Of a DNA stretch of 64,000 bases, positions 45,421 to 56,781 are shown piece by piece. A model generated the notes under the pieces. That model had not been told where the DNA came from and made no database searches. It was given only the letters and a program-made list of their open reading frames with translations. Source of the stretch: Gigaspora rosea. Lineage: Eukaryota; Glomeromycota; Glomeromycetes; Diversisporales; Gigasporaceae. The stretch is from contig QKWP01000039.1 of the NCBI GenBank assembly GCA_003550325.1, forward strand, positions 304,281 to 368,280, in the 5' to 3' direction. Both the position numbers and the translations under genes were made by a program. Position 1 is the stretch's first letter, and each line of letters starts with the position of its first letter.

Positions 45421-46513
45421 CTTGAATCTCAATTTTAAATAAATTTGGAATTTTATTTATAAAATTATTAATTTTGATATAGTTAGGTTAGTGGGTTATA
45501 TAAAATATCAAGAAGTAATTTATGTGGCATATAGATCATATATTGATATTAACTCTGCTTTAGCCGACCCCAAATTTGGTAAAATCTCTACCAAAGACAT
45601 ATGAATGAAACAAAAGAAGTGTTAACGTAAATTGAAATCGGTTATTCAGTAATTTGAATAGTTTAGGGTCAAAGACAGCTGAAATATATTCAAAAGTAGG
45701 GATATGTCAACGGTCATAAGCAAATTGCCAATTTTTGAATTGATTTTTTCTGCACAAGTTATTAATTAAGAGTTATTAAAAGTAAATTCTATCATATTTT
45801 TATAAATAAATTAAAAAGCTTATTAATAATATTAATCTATTTTTTATCCATTTTATTAACTACGTTCTGGTTCTTTTGCTAAAACTGATAATATTAACAT
45901 AATACTAAATTTTACTACATATTTAAATTGTATTTTGAGGAATTGTTAATTTATTTTGTGGCATATTAAGCATTATTATTTATTTTAACAAAAAAATGTT
46001 TCCAAAAGATTTCTTATTAATATATGATATAACACACACTATATAAAAAAAATATAGGATGTAAATAAAAAATGTGATAAAAAGATTAATTTTAGTTTTT
46101 TTCCTCCACACATTGAAGAGAAAAATTGTAGGAAAATATTAATTTCTGTGGTTAAAATTTATTCGTTTAAGCAAATCTCAAACAAATTCAACAAATATTA
46201 GACCTATACCTATCATATTGAAGAGTAAGGTAAGATAATAATCTTATTAAGTTGTTAAATTATAATACATCTTAAGTTACGCTGCCACAAGGATTATATA
46301 AATAGCAGAGAATTGGAAGCGACTTGTGGCTTCAGACAGTTAACATCTACTTATCAACCAATCAGATTATTGGTAATTGAAAACGAGAAATTTAGGCTTC
46401 AAATACAAATCTGATTTATATGCCCCGCGAAAAGTATAAATAATCTTGGTACGTTTGTCGATAACTCGGCAAGAACTTATATCAAATTTTTCTTGGAAAT
46501 TATATTTTGTTCG
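45421..46513. other. AT-rich intergenic stretch
   Basis: Contains the dispersed repeat copy at 46271-46312 (matching 9676-9725). No gene is recognised. Confidence 0.3.
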
Positions 46514-46579
46514 TACAAACTGACAGTCAAATTCGTACTACTGACAGTCAATTTGTACGAATTTGACTGTCAGTTTGTA
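46514..46579. mobile_element. Small foldback element (ACAAACTGACAGTC family)
   Basis: A perfect 24-bp inverted repeat: TACAAACTGACAGTCAAATT plus CGTA at 46514-46537 and its exact inverse at 46556-46579, separated by 18 bases that repeat part of the arm (CTGACAGTCAATTTG). A related copy is at 57694-57779. Confidence 0.6.
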
Positions 46580-46896
46580 AATTGTAAGAAACAAAACAAT
46601 AAAAAATATCAATGTACGTATTAAATTTTAAAGTAAAAATTATTCAATTGTTTATTTTATAGAAACAATCTTTATATTTTTCGAAATAATTTTGTGATTT
46701 CTATGATAAGTACCCTCTCATAAGTGGATAGAAAAGCGATATAATAGTGAGTTGGTTATTGATTTGTAATGATCATTTAGTAGGCTAGTACTTTACTCAA
46801 TGTGTATTCTTAATTGGTAATTCTAAACAAAAAAAACTCTTTATTCTCGCATATTGTCAAAGAGTTATATCATTGTTTAGAAAATTAACATTTTAT

Positions 46897-47410
46897 TCAA
46901 ATTATTTTACTAAATTTAATTGTAAATCCTATATGGATCTCATCTAAATACTTTAAATTCCATTTACAAGAGGTTTTTGCAAGAAAAGTAATGTTTCTAT
47001 AGTTGCTTTTGATGTATTTAAAACTCCACTACAATTAAGGGAATTCAAGGAATATACATGAGATAAATACATACTTTAGTTTTCCATAATAGTAAAAAAA
47101 AATCGATTAGCATAGTAGATGACCGTTTAAACAATGATAATTTCCTGTCATTTTCATTGAAAGCAATTTCACCATTAATTCCGTTAAATGACACCTTTTC
47201 ATTTTGAAGTTGTTTAATTGCTTCTTTGATATCCTCTTCAGAAAAAGTATAGCCAAAGATTTGGGAAAAGGATTCAGGAGGAAGATAATCAATATCATAA
47301 TTTGAGAAAAAATCCTCTTTATCATTGAAAGCAAGAGTTTTTAAAACTGTAGGAAGAAGTTTTTTAATATCGGCAGCCATTTGCTTTAAAAAAAGTGAAT
47401 AGGTAATCAT
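46897..47410 (-). CDS. Hypothetical two-exon protein, 145-155 residues
   Basis: Exon 1 (47410-47075) joins in phase with exon 2 (47028-46897) through a 46-nt intron (GTATGT...TTGTAG). The start may be the first ATG or MAADIKKLLPTVLK ten residues later. The protein contains SEEDIKEAIKQLQNEKVSFN in the middle and W-containing segments near the join (FFLLLWKTK, WSFKYIKSN), ending GFTIKFSKII. The helical first half followed by a beta-rich W-containing C-terminus is loosely reminiscent of COMM-domain proteins, but the resemblance is too weak to assign. Both exons have protein-like composition and the splice sites are good, so a real gene is likely. Confidence 0.55.
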
Positions 47411-48324
47411 TAATTTAGTATGTTAACAAGTTTGAGTTATATTTGATATTAGTTAGGCAAAGAGAAAGATAATTCACAACCAGTATTATTTGTTTGTTGG
47501 ATAAATTAATCAGTATATATTTAGGTTGCCATAACGATAACAACAGTTTGTTTGTTTATTTGGTACTGTTACGTTTATAAATTTAGGAATAAAAAATTTA
47601 CGATTGTTAAACAATTTTGTATGTTTATGAAATTTAAATATAAGGAAACTAATCATGAAGTTAGAAAATATCTCATTATCTAACTTCGTGAGTAATAATA
47701 TGCTAAATAATAATTATTGATTATAAGGTATTGCTAATATTCAAATTTTACCGAGTGGCGAACTCTAAAAATAAATTATTTTTAAAACCAAATACAATAC
47801 AAAAAATATTTATAGAATGAACAAAATTCTCGTGATAAGCCTGAATTATATTACCCTTTTTACAAATGGAACGGGAATATATTCACGATGACAAGGTTTA
47901 ATCTTACAAAAATGTGGATAAAGATTTACTTAAGTCGATCAAACTTTTCAAAAAACAAACTCATTTTTTTAAAGCAAACTATTAATAAATATAATATATT
48001 TGACCCTCTATAATTGTAATATCCCGTGTGTCTACCAGCTACTAGACTGACACGTGATTTACTAAATTTTAAGTTGGAGTGGTGGGTCAATTTAATTCAT
48101 TTGACACAATTTATCAATTAATGCCATTTAACAATCTAATTTTTTTTGAGAGGTAAATTTAAACCAATTCAAAATTCTATTACTAAATCTCAATTAAATC
48201 TTTTTATTTTGAATTTAAAATAGTTAAAAAAATCCCTTCAGTTATTATTAAATCACCGAAGTTTAATTTTAATGAGAGCGTCCAGCTCGCTATAAAATAT
48301 TTTTTGTATTGTATTTAATTTAAT
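47411..48324. other. AT-rich intergenic stretch
   Basis: No gene is seen. A CACGTGATTTACTAAATTTT motif near 48052 is one of several similar CACGTGATTT or CATGTGATTT sites in the window. Confidence 0.3.
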
Positions 48325-48913
48325 AATGACAATACGAAAAAAAAATATTTTTAGAGCGCGAGTGATTTATGTGTCGCTGAATTCTGGCACTCTAATCGGT
48401 GATGCAACGATACAAATGCAACAGAATCTATCGAGACATCTTTTAACTGGGATGAAATAGCTGCTGGCAAAAAAAATGTCGAAGGAGAGTGGTATCTTGT
48501 TGCTTTTCGATCTATAGGAAATATAAGCGCTAACATTGAAAAACTGGTTAATGCTGAAGCTAAAGCCTATCATGAAGCAATAAATCACGGAGGTTTGCTC
48601 AAGGTAAATATTTAAATATATCATAAAAGTTGTAAGTCTTTTAATCATTACAACTATTTGTATCATTTCTTTTATAATTTTAAAGTATTGGTCTGGTGAA
48701 TTTAATCAAAATCGAGAATGTCTTTCGATGTGCATTTGGAGAAGTATGGATGAAGCAGTTAATGCAAGTAAAAATCCTTGTCATGCTTTTGCGGTGGGAT
48801 TGGCCAGCACGAATTGTGTAACATACAATTTAGAGAAATACAAGCTGAAAAAGACGAAGGGTGAGATAAAGATTAACATTACTGAACTTATAGACCAATC
48901 ACATGACTCGTAA
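48325..48913 (+). CDS. UPF0643-family protein, N-terminus uncertain
   Basis: The well-supported part is exon 48430-48603 (FNWDEIAAGKKNVEGEWYLV, then AFRS...AKAYHEAINHGGLL) spliced through an 82-nt intron (GTAAAT...TTAAAG) to 48686-48913 (YWSGEFNQNRECLSMCIWRS, MDEAVNA). The EGEWY..AFRS, AEAKAYHEA, GGLLKYW and CIWRS motifs are those of the fungal UPF0643 family, whose biochemical role is unknown. The C-terminus (ELIDQSHDS) is at a TAA. The start is unclear: the conserved frame is closed by TGA at 48400. An ATG at 48325 (MTIRKKNIFRARVIYV) is in another phase and would need a frameshift or a short intron ending near CAACAG (48425). Confidence 0.7.
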
Positions 48914-49268
48914 CATAATAGTTATTCTTTTACATTTTCATAAATTAATCTTTCTTAATTTCTGCGTTTACATGATATTTAAACTAATGAGGGTTACTTT
49001 AAATCTATGCTACAGTATTTAATAATCTTTCAGATGTGTTTATTTCCTATTTACTTTTTTATTTCTTTTTGCAACCTGCTATTCTTTCTTTTTTAGATTT
49101 TCTTTTCTTTTCATAATTCGAATTTAATTTACCATTTTCATCAACTTGGGAAAACGATTCATTATCTCAATTACCCTAGTTTTTATTTTACAGATGTTGA
49201 AATGTTAAATGACTACTAAAATCTATTTTATCGTTATATTATATTTTATATTTAGACTTTTTTTCTAG

Positions 49269-49463
49269 TTAAGTAGAGTCACTCACATCAGTGTCTTTTG
49301 GTGCTTCCAAATTTAGAGTAGTGTTAATTCCATTGTCTAAGGAGATGGTTGCTAAGCATAACCGGCTATTAAAAGTAACAGTGACGACTTTTCCTTCAGT
49401 TGCTTTCCAAATTAGGTTGATCGAATTTTTTATAATTTCTCTACTTTCTACAATTTTGCTCAT
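49269..49463 (-). CDS. Hypothetical small protein, 64 residues or first exon
   Basis: ATG-initiated, MSKIVESREIIKNSINLIWK, then KVVTVTFNSRLCLATISLD, ending at TAA. The central alternating hydrophobic stretch suggests beta strands. A good splice donor (GTGAGT) lies after ...PKDTD, six codons before the stop, so the true gene may continue into exons below 49250 that were not identified. Divergent AT-rich sequence and the foldback at 49594-49676 lie upstream. Not recognised. Confidence 0.45.
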   Translation of the reverse strand: MSKIVESREIIKNSINLIWKATEGKVVTVTFNSRLCLATISLDNGINTTLNLEAPKDTDVSDST

Positions 49464-49593
49464 TATTTTTTAATGTCACAGTAGCCAAATGTTTGATTTT
49501 GAAAAGAAAAATATTTCAAACCTTGAAATTCTTGTTATAATTTTCCTTACGTTGCTTATATTAATATTAAGTATAATGATTAGAGATTTGCCT

Positions 49594-49676
49594 CTCACGC
49601 GAAATGCTGATGTCATTCAATTGGTTCTCGCGCGAGAAAATATAAATAATTTATTATGACATCAACATTTCGCGAG
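49594..49676. repeat. Foldback with nested CGCG palindrome and TATA-like core
   Basis: CTCACGCGAAATGCTGATGT plus CAT (49594-49615) pairs with ATGACATCAACATTTCGCGAG (49656-49676, one bulge and one mismatch). The loop holds the perfect palindrome TTCTCGCGCGAGAA (49625-49638) and TATAAATAA. It may be a small MITE or a regulatory hairpin, about 130 bp upstream of the minus-strand gene starting at 49463. Beyond it, 49677-50035 holds no recognisable feature. Confidence 0.55.
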
Positions 49677-50035
49677 TTATAAATTTAAGTATACATATAT
49701 TCTTCAAAAATGTAATGATGTTATACATGAAAATGAATTCTCTGGTTATATTAAGCTAAATCATATTTGTGTGGTAACCAGAAATTTGTGTAATGAATAA
49801 AGAAACTACAGTAAATTAAAAAGGGATATGTGATAAAATTAAGTACGTATAACTGTGAAAGTTATCAACATGCTCAAATGGTCTAATAGATTTTTAAGGC
49901 ATTCTTCGCAAATATAAATTTTGTTAAAGAATAAAATGTCAGACATCAAGATCAAAATTTAAAAGGCAATAATTATAAATACTGTAAATAACAAAATTCC
50001 TTACCTTATTATTTTCGAAACTTGAAAAAAATTAT

Positions 50036-50305
50036 TTACTTTTTGACCTCCTTCCTGTTGGGCTGTTTTTGCAACATGGGATCTAATTCTATTTGTATTG
50101 GCTTGGTGTCATCATCATCAAATTCTTCGATTTCCTTTGTTTAAAAAAAAAAATTAATAAATAAATGACACGCTTGCTTCTGGATAAAAAATATCGATTA
50201 ATTATTGGCACTTACTTCGTCAATTGTAATAGAACTTTTTCCCAGCTAATTCAGCTCTTAACTTTCTATAATTATCTTCATTTAACAGAACTGCTTCAGG
50301 CGATG
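50036..50305 (-). CDS. 3' end of an unrecognised spliced gene with acidic tail
   Basis: The exon 50305-50216 (ASPEAVLLNEDNYRKLRAEL) follows a good TTTCAG acceptor and is spliced through an 81-nt intron (GTAAGT...AACAAAG) to the last exon 50134-50036 (EIEEFDDDDTKPIQIELDPM, ending NRKEVKK). In the first exon the frame must change by one base in the A run at 50236-50240 to read SSITIDE before the donor. The tail is acidic then basic, as in small nuclear proteins. Upstream exons were not found between 50310 and 50820, so the gene is incomplete in this reading. Confidence 0.5.
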
Positions 50306-50821
50306 CTGAAATACAATGACGTATCAGCAATTAGTATTAATTTATTACAGTATTTCTCTTTTTAAGAGCTTTATTCGAATAAATCACTAAAATATATTAA
50401 TAAAAGTTATCATGGCATGACTATTTAAGTAACTTAATACTGTAAGATTTATAAAAAGTTTCGGAGACGTTTAACATATATATAGTTGTTGGTAAAATTA
50501 CAAAGCTACAATCTTTTTTTCAACCGTAAACCGCAATAGATAATATTATTGTTCAAGCATTTTTTTTTTTAATTCGTATATTTAATCTGTTCTTTGCAAA
50601 GGTTTTTTGGCAAACATACGGGTGAGTACACATATATTAAAATTATACATTAAAAATAAATATTCTCGTATTCTAACAGTATCAATATGTAATTTATTGT
50701 TAAAAAATTACAACGCCTAATCTAACTCAAGGTCATATTGTTTACCACGTATATTAAAATAATAAACTTAATTCATTTTTAATACATGGTTCTATTTACA
50801 ATAATTATCCTCCTTTTATTC

Positions 50822-51096
50822 TTAAATATAGTAATACAAACTGTTCTCTTCAAATTTTATATAGTATCCATTCTATCAATATAAGTTAGTAATAGTATTT
50901 TAAAAATATTCTTAAAATAAAATAAACTAACCTTACTTTTTACTATTTTGAACTTATAATTTACAAAAATTTCTGCTTCAAAATTTTTCTTCATTGCATT
51001 TTTAATATCTGTTCTTATAATATCAATACATTCTTCAAGTAAATTTTGAAAACTGTCACTTGCATATTTTAGTGGAATGAAAGAGTAAATTGACAT
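50822..51096 (-). CDS. Hypothetical small two-exon protein, 71 residues
   Basis: Exon 1 (51096-50932) encodes MSIYSFIPLKYASDSFQNLL...NYKFKIVKSK. A 59-nt intron (GTTAGT...TTGATAG) joins in phase to exon 2 (50872-50822) encoding NGYYIKFEENSLYYYI. An alternative donor four bases earlier (GTAAGG) would give a shorter tail. The pattern of a helix followed by KFKIV strands vaguely recalls dynein-light-chain-like folds but is not assignable. No membrane segment. Confidence 0.4.
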
Positions 51097-52558
51097 ATTA
51101 TATTTTTTTCTATAATCGTTATGATATAAAGAATGCTTAAAAAGGCTTGTAGATAATTTTTTTTACGCAACCACCTTGTTAAATAATCTAATTAATGTAA
51201 ATTAAAATTGAAATGTTAATTGAAATTTAATTTCAACAACGATAACGATAATACAATTCATTCAATTATAATCGATTGAAAAACTTTAACGATTTGTAAC
51301 ATTAAATCTATAGTCATAACCCTGAAGGACAATTATTTACTAAATATATACCTACTGTATTGTCAAATACTTTAAATTATTTAAATGCAGAATTCTTAAT
51401 ATTTTTAAAATTTATAAATATGAACGTCGCGGCGTCACGCGTTGTATATAGCAAAAGATTCATATTTATTTCAGCAATTGCAAATTAAAATAAAAATAAA
51501 CTCATCCGTGTTTGATTTCCAAAATTCATGTCTTAAATTTTTGAAATTAAACAGAAAGGAATGGTACTTATGACAAGTTAATTTATTGATCACAGAAAAA
51601 GGAAAAAAAAAACAGAAAAAAACAAATCAGAACATCAATAACTCTAAAAATTTCGAAGAAAAAAAATCGAATAAATTTTTTTAAAAAATAAGTCTATATA
51701 TTTTAGGTGATGTTTATCCAAAAAATTCTCTTTAAAAAATTTCACATTTGTTGATTCTTGAAACAAAAAGAACAAAATCAATCTTTTTCATCATTGTCAA
51801 AATCGACAGGACTCTCCTCCACCAAGCCTTGAATACATCGCCACCTTCAGCAAGGAATCAACAAAAAGAAATCTTTTGTGTTGGATTCCTTGCCGAAGGT
51901 GGCAATGGAACAAACAATCAAAGAGATTTTGCGTCTGAAATGGATTTCTTGCACATTTTCTTTTTCAAATGAATTGTCTCGAAGAAAAGTGACTCGGGTA
52001 ATCTCGTGATATGTTGGACTTTGAAAGATTCGTAAAATATTTCTTCATTTTCATTTGAGACAACTTTTCTTATTTATTACTTGTACAAGAATACCACAAA
52101 TAAAAATCTGACACTACAATTGTAAGTGAAATTGTATATTAAATGATAAAATTGTAGAATAAATGATGCATTAATACTTAATTCGCGTGTAAAGTTTCTA
52201 CGTTGACTTTCCATTAAGGACTTGGGTTTTTTCTATTTCAATAGTATAACAATAAATAAGGTTCGTATGTTCGAGGTGCCTTCATTCTGAATCAAGTGGT
52301 CAATGAGCTGTAAGTGCAGTCTTGAGCCACGATTTAACAATTCTCAAGTGGTCATTGCAATGCCGTTGCATTCTCAGAGCCACGAGAAAGTATTATTAAT
52401 GAAAGCAAGAAAAACTTTACAGTAGTTCACTTTATACCTCCGAATAATTACAAATTCATTAACACATAGTTTCTATTACAATTTAGTAAATTTCCCATTA
52501 CTACATAATTTGTTCAAAATTACTTCATTTAACAGTATTACGTTTAACTGACGCAACA
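51097..52558. other. Intergenic stretch with a hairpin and a direct duplication
   Basis: The hairpin at 51840-51903 is listed separately. At 52297-52395 TCAAGTGGTCA(A/T)TG and GAGCCACGA recur in the same order (a ~60-bp duplication). Sequence at 51985-52060 (CTCGTGATATGTTGG) resembles the interior of the mariner-like MITE at 13017-13358, hinting at a degraded relative. No gene is seen; the plus frame at 51748-51972 spans the hairpin and is not supported. Confidence 0.35.
51840..51903. repeat. Hairpin with a 20-bp stem
   Basis: GCCACCTTCAGCAAGGAATC pairs with GATTCCTTGCCGAAGGTGGC with one mismatch. The 24-base spacer itself begins AACA and ends TGTTG-like, extending the pairing. It is GC-richer than its surroundings. 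Confidence 0.6.
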
Positions 52559-52627
52559 GAATCCCATGATCTCGCAATAATGCTGGCTACGTCACTTCGT
52601 TGACTAGCCAGTCAAATATTATAAATA
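52559..52627 (+). promoter_or_regulatory. Probable promoter: CRE-like site, inverted repeat and TATA box
   Basis: TACGTCAC lies within the inverted pair TGGCTA...TAGCCA (about 52583-52610), followed after about 10 bases by TATAAATA (52620-52627). Transcription would start near 52650-52660, ahead of the gene at 52863-53182. Confidence 0.5.
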
Positions 52628-52862
52628 GCCACGAAATTCATAAATCGATTATAATTCTAATGCAACAGCTTCAACAAGCAACATTCTCAACATCTTACTC
52701 TCTCCCAATTACATACTACCTGCCAAGTTTCACAATACACTTACAGCTCAGATCATACGAACTGCACACCAACTTAATAGTGAATATTTAGTGAGTAATC
52801 TACGAGAAACTCAAGGTCTTTTTTAATAAACATTTATCCTTAACACTATACACATATTATAG

Positions 52863-53182
52863 AAGACGAACACGAGAATACTATTCCACCTGCGATTGCA
52901 GGACCATCATTTCCCCCATACCATGATTTGAGCAAAATTGATGAAAAACTGGTTATGGATGATTCGCGTAAAGATGAACATCAAGCTGTTTTCTTCAAGA
53001 CCAGGGTAGAAAGTGAATCAAGTATGAAAAACGGCGACAGTATTAAAAATGTCAATATTCACGAATGCCAAGAATGCTTGAATTGCCGATATTCCTTATC
53101 TTTCTTATATTTTATAAACATTAATATTTTATTTCTTATTCAATATTTTATGACGTATTACATATTCTATATCGCGTATTAA
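52863..53182 (+). CDS. Hypothetical protein exon with hydrophobic tail; upstream exon uncertain
   Basis: The exon follows a TATTATAG acceptor and encodes EDEHENTIPPAIAGPSFPPY, then HDLSKIDEKLVMDDSRKDEH, a CQECLNC pair motif, and a C-terminal hydrophobic stretch (LSFLYFININILFLIQYFMT) that is probably a membrane anchor. It ends at TAA 53182. An upstream frame open from 52644 to 52815 (PAKFHNTLTAQIIRTAHQLN, SEYLVSNLRETQ) would join in phase via a weak GTCTTT donor but has no ATG. The alternative first exon from the ATG at 52660 joins to a stop. The TATA/CRE-like promoter at 52559-52627 supports transcription of this strand. Confidence 0.5.
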
Positions 53183-55432
53183 TTATCCCATAGAATAGAT
53201 ATTGCTATAATTGATAAATGTAATTTTCAAAACTTGTGTTCAGGCGTTTCCCTGGGAATCATCGTTCTCCATTCAACAATATTATAAAAGAGCCATTTTA
53301 CACTAGTAACTCAAATTAATTATAGTGCCAATTTTTCTAAACATCGCCTATTAAAAAGAATTATTGCAATAATTGCTGAATTGTATATACAGTATTTATT
53401 ATAAATAATCTCGCCATATTAGGGTGTTCAAAATTATTTGCAGTAAAATATGCATGGTTTAAAATAAACTTGCGTATTGTTTCTGCATGCGAACTTTGTA
53501 TTGTTTCTGCATGAACTTAGTTTATTTATAACTACGAAAATGGTTTTAATTTACAATTTGAGTGTTCGAGAGTGAAAAAATCGCGAAACAATATCGACAC
53601 TATCCGATTCTTATATAAGTACTTATGGGCATTCTCATTTAAAATGGCATGACAATACGACAGACAGTTCACCAATCAGGTAATACAAATTTATTTTATC
53701 TTAATACAAAGTTACGACTTAATTGCGTTTTCTTTTTGAATTTGTCAATGATCATATTTTAACTATTCTTATATAAGGATGTTTATTAAAGAGGTCGAGC
53801 AAATCAAAAATGTTACCATCCTCAATGCGAAGTCGTTATTGATCTTGGGAACTATCGATTTAATGGGTTCGATTATTTTTCTGGTGATGTTGAAATGTTA
53901 AAATTGAAGATATTTCAGAAAAGTAATGATGAATTTGAAAATAATTTGCGCTTCTACTTAAAATTGAAGATATACCAGAAAGTAATGCTGAATTTGAAAA
54001 TTATTGGCACTGCTACTAAAGGATGTTGAATCTTCTATCATGTACATATGGCCTTCCAGCTTCCTTTTCCACATTTTAGTTTTAAGTATGTTTTCGTATG
54101 GCTTTATATATGAAAACTACCTCTCGTGTTCTCTCCCTTAAATTTCTTTGGCATTTTTTGTGATTAGAGTTAAAACGTATACACTGTCGCAGCGCACTTG
54201 ACTTCGTCGCTTTTAATACTCAAACGGAACACTACGTTTTTAATTTAGGTCATAGTAAATCGAAAATTAGGTGTCAAAGTAAATCGAGAATTAGGTGACT
54301 TAAGTGGCATTCTTGGATTTTTAAAACTTCAAAAATCATATCGATATAGCAGGAGCAATATAACCCTTATATATAAATTCAGTGATTAAATTTATCGCTT
54401 TTAATACTATTAGAAATCAATTCATATAAGGAAGTTCAATATTAACGTTGACAAACCTAAACACACTTACGAACAACCCAAAATTAGAACCTAAAAATAA
54501 TCTAACTATTGCAATTCAAGAGCAATAATCTATCAATAAACCCAAACCTGAGTATTGAATACTAACTCTTTATCCAACGTTCTAATTCTCGAACCACATA
54601 AATAGTACCATACGCTTGACTAACGTCCCTTGCTTAAAATAATATTAATGAAAAAAAAGTCAATGATAATGATGTGTATTAAATTATCGACTTAAAAATG
54701 CACATTTCTAATTAAATATGTAAGTACAGTTAGTTCTCGATCTAAAATTTTTTTTGCATTGTCTCATTAAAATAAACGTGACTTTAATCATTTTTAAGTT
54801 TGGACAGATATTGATTGTTGTTAAGAAGATAAAATATCATGTGAAAGCAAACAGTAAATAAAATAAAAATAAATACCTTTTTGAAAGAACAAAATAATTT
54901 ATGAGAGGTTTGATTTTGCAATCATTTGTGTCGTATGATTTTTACGCCAAATATAGATCGAAATTTTTATGTAGACAATGAAGCCTTCAATATCTTTCGG
55001 GTTTCTTTCTGGTAATGCAATTAATATGATCTTATTTGTAGTTGATACAAAAATATTATTAAGTTTGCCTTTACGTGTTAGGTGTAGTTTGCCTTTACGT
55101 GTTAGGTGTAGTTTACCTGTTAAATTCCAGATTTACCTTTAGCAATGTTATTAAGATCACGATAGTTTATGTATTGTTCAATGTATTGTAAATTGTGTAC
55201 AAAAAAATGACTCAAATACAATTCAATAGAATAAATAAACAAAAATTACAATTGAGAGCTAAAATATTTTTCTATTTTTCGAATAATTTTTTGCATTGTA
55301 TATTGATTAAAGAGAATGATGATAGGTTTAACAATTGATATTATAAAGTTATTATTGCAGGACTGAAATAAAGTTGATCTATGTGTCGCATTATATTATA
55401 TAAGTATGATTTATGTCAAAATTTAAAATTAT
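53183..55432. other. Intergenic stretch with small tandem duplications and a coding-like fragment
   Basis: At 53895-54030 a ~57-bp segment is tandemly duplicated (TTGAAGATAT..CAGAAA(A)GTAAT and GAATTTGAAAAT). One phase reads KIEDIPESNAEFENY, suggesting remnant coding repeats. A short ATG frame lies at 53779-53901. GTTTGCCTTTACGTGTTAGG repeats 2.5 times at 55063-55120. TCG(A)AAAATTAGGTG-type units repeat at 54253-54300. No intact gene is seen. Confidence 0.35.
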
Positions 55433-56138
55433 GTGAATATGTCAAATAGCTCACCATCTGAGTTTAGACGACTACCTATCTCTCAACAAGACATTGATCT
55501 TACTAAAGAACCTCGAGAAATAAATGAATTAGTTAATGAACTTAAATTAAATTATGGTGATGTTCAAACTACAAAACGGATAGATAACTTATGGAATTCT
55601 TCAGTCAATACCAGGGCTAAAACAATCCCACGTCCACAAAATTGTTTTATACTCTTTCGTAACGATATATCAGCCGAATATAATCAACAAAAAAATGATA
55701 ATAAAAGTAAAAAAAGAGCTGGTATAAACGTATTGTCTAAAATCGCGAAGGAAAGATGGACAACTATTAAAAATTTTAATCAACATGAATACCAATTTTG
55801 GAAAAAATTAACAGTTATAGCAATTTTGAAACACAAATTACTATATCCAAATTATAAATATTTTCCAATTAAAAAAAAAAAGCAAAAAACATCCTCCATT
55901 AGCAGCAGTTGATAATAACATCAAATCCACTTTAACAACTCCAAATTTATCTATTGAATCTCCCTCAAATAATTATCTTACACCTATTTTATTTCATGAA
56001 AGCCTTATGCCCTATTACTTATCACTTAATTATAGTCAAAATCTTGTGGCTTCAAGTATGAGGTCTGTTCAACCTACTTGCAATTCTAGCATAAATTACC
56101 TTTCTGAATTAAACATATATGGTACTAGTTTTTTGTAA
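55433..56138 (+). CDS. MATA-HMG-type HMG-box protein, frameshift at an A11 run
   Basis: The first frame (55433-55912) starts MNMSNSSPSEFRRLPISQQD. At residues about 65-135 it contains an HMG box of the fungal mating-type/MATA-HMG class (IPRPQNCFILFRNDISAEYN, then LSKIAKERWTTIKNFNQHEY, FWKKLT). HMG boxes of this class bind and bend DNA in the nucleus and act as transcription factors; arbuscular mycorrhizal fungi have expanded families. After PIKKKK the frame ends quickly (TSSISSS). The phase one base along carries a clearly coding continuation (KHPPLAAVDNNIKSTLTTPN to NIYGTSFL, stop 56136-56138). The shift falls in the run of eleven adenines at 55870-55880, so one extra A, a sequencing error, or slippage during expression would all explain it. 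Expected full length is about 235 residues. Confidence 0.8.
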
Positions 56139-56781
56139 TTTTAGCAACAAGTAACTTTATTATGCTTAAATTTTAAAGGATTTTTATGACGTCAATATCG
56201 GGAAGAGGCGCTGAGAAAAAAGTTCAAGTTACAATATTTTTTAAACCTACCTAATTTAAGAAACAAATCTGTTGTATTAATAAATAATCTTTTGAAATTT
56301 GTATTTTCTTATGAGTTAATATAGATTTTATAATACGTATGAAATCAATTTTTTCCAATTTTACTAATTTTTTTTATATTATATATATAAAAGTATTCTT
56401 TATATTTTTAATTAGATGGGTTTCGAGAGAAATCAGACGTTTTGAATCTTGTAACCACTTACTATTGGATGTAAAGTTTTCACTAGTGCGTTACGGAATA
56501 ATTTTTCATTTAATAGTATTGTTTTGGAACGAAATTTTTAATTGATATAAATAAATACAAATTCAAAATTAGTTTTATTAAATACTTTTCGATTTTAATC
56601 AAAAGTAAATCTTTCGCATAATTGAATTTGAATTCTAAATTGAAGAACTTGAAATTGCTGAATTATTTTTAGCATTAATTTTTTTTTTTCGAAAATATAT
56701 ATTTAAAGCCCTGGAATTAATAAATTGCATGGTTGTAAATTCGGACTTTATCAAAGTGGATTTTACAAAATATTTCCTGCA
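56139..56781. other. AT-rich intergenic stretch
   Basis: A plus-strand frame at 56339-56545 is F/I-rich and not convincing. There is a TATATATTTAAAGCC-type element near 56695, upstream of the secreted-protein gene. Confidence 0.3.

Noticed and set aside
46897-47410. Assignment to the COMM-domain family
   Set aside because: Length and W-containing C-terminus are suggestive, but the conserved COMM motifs could not be matched by eye.
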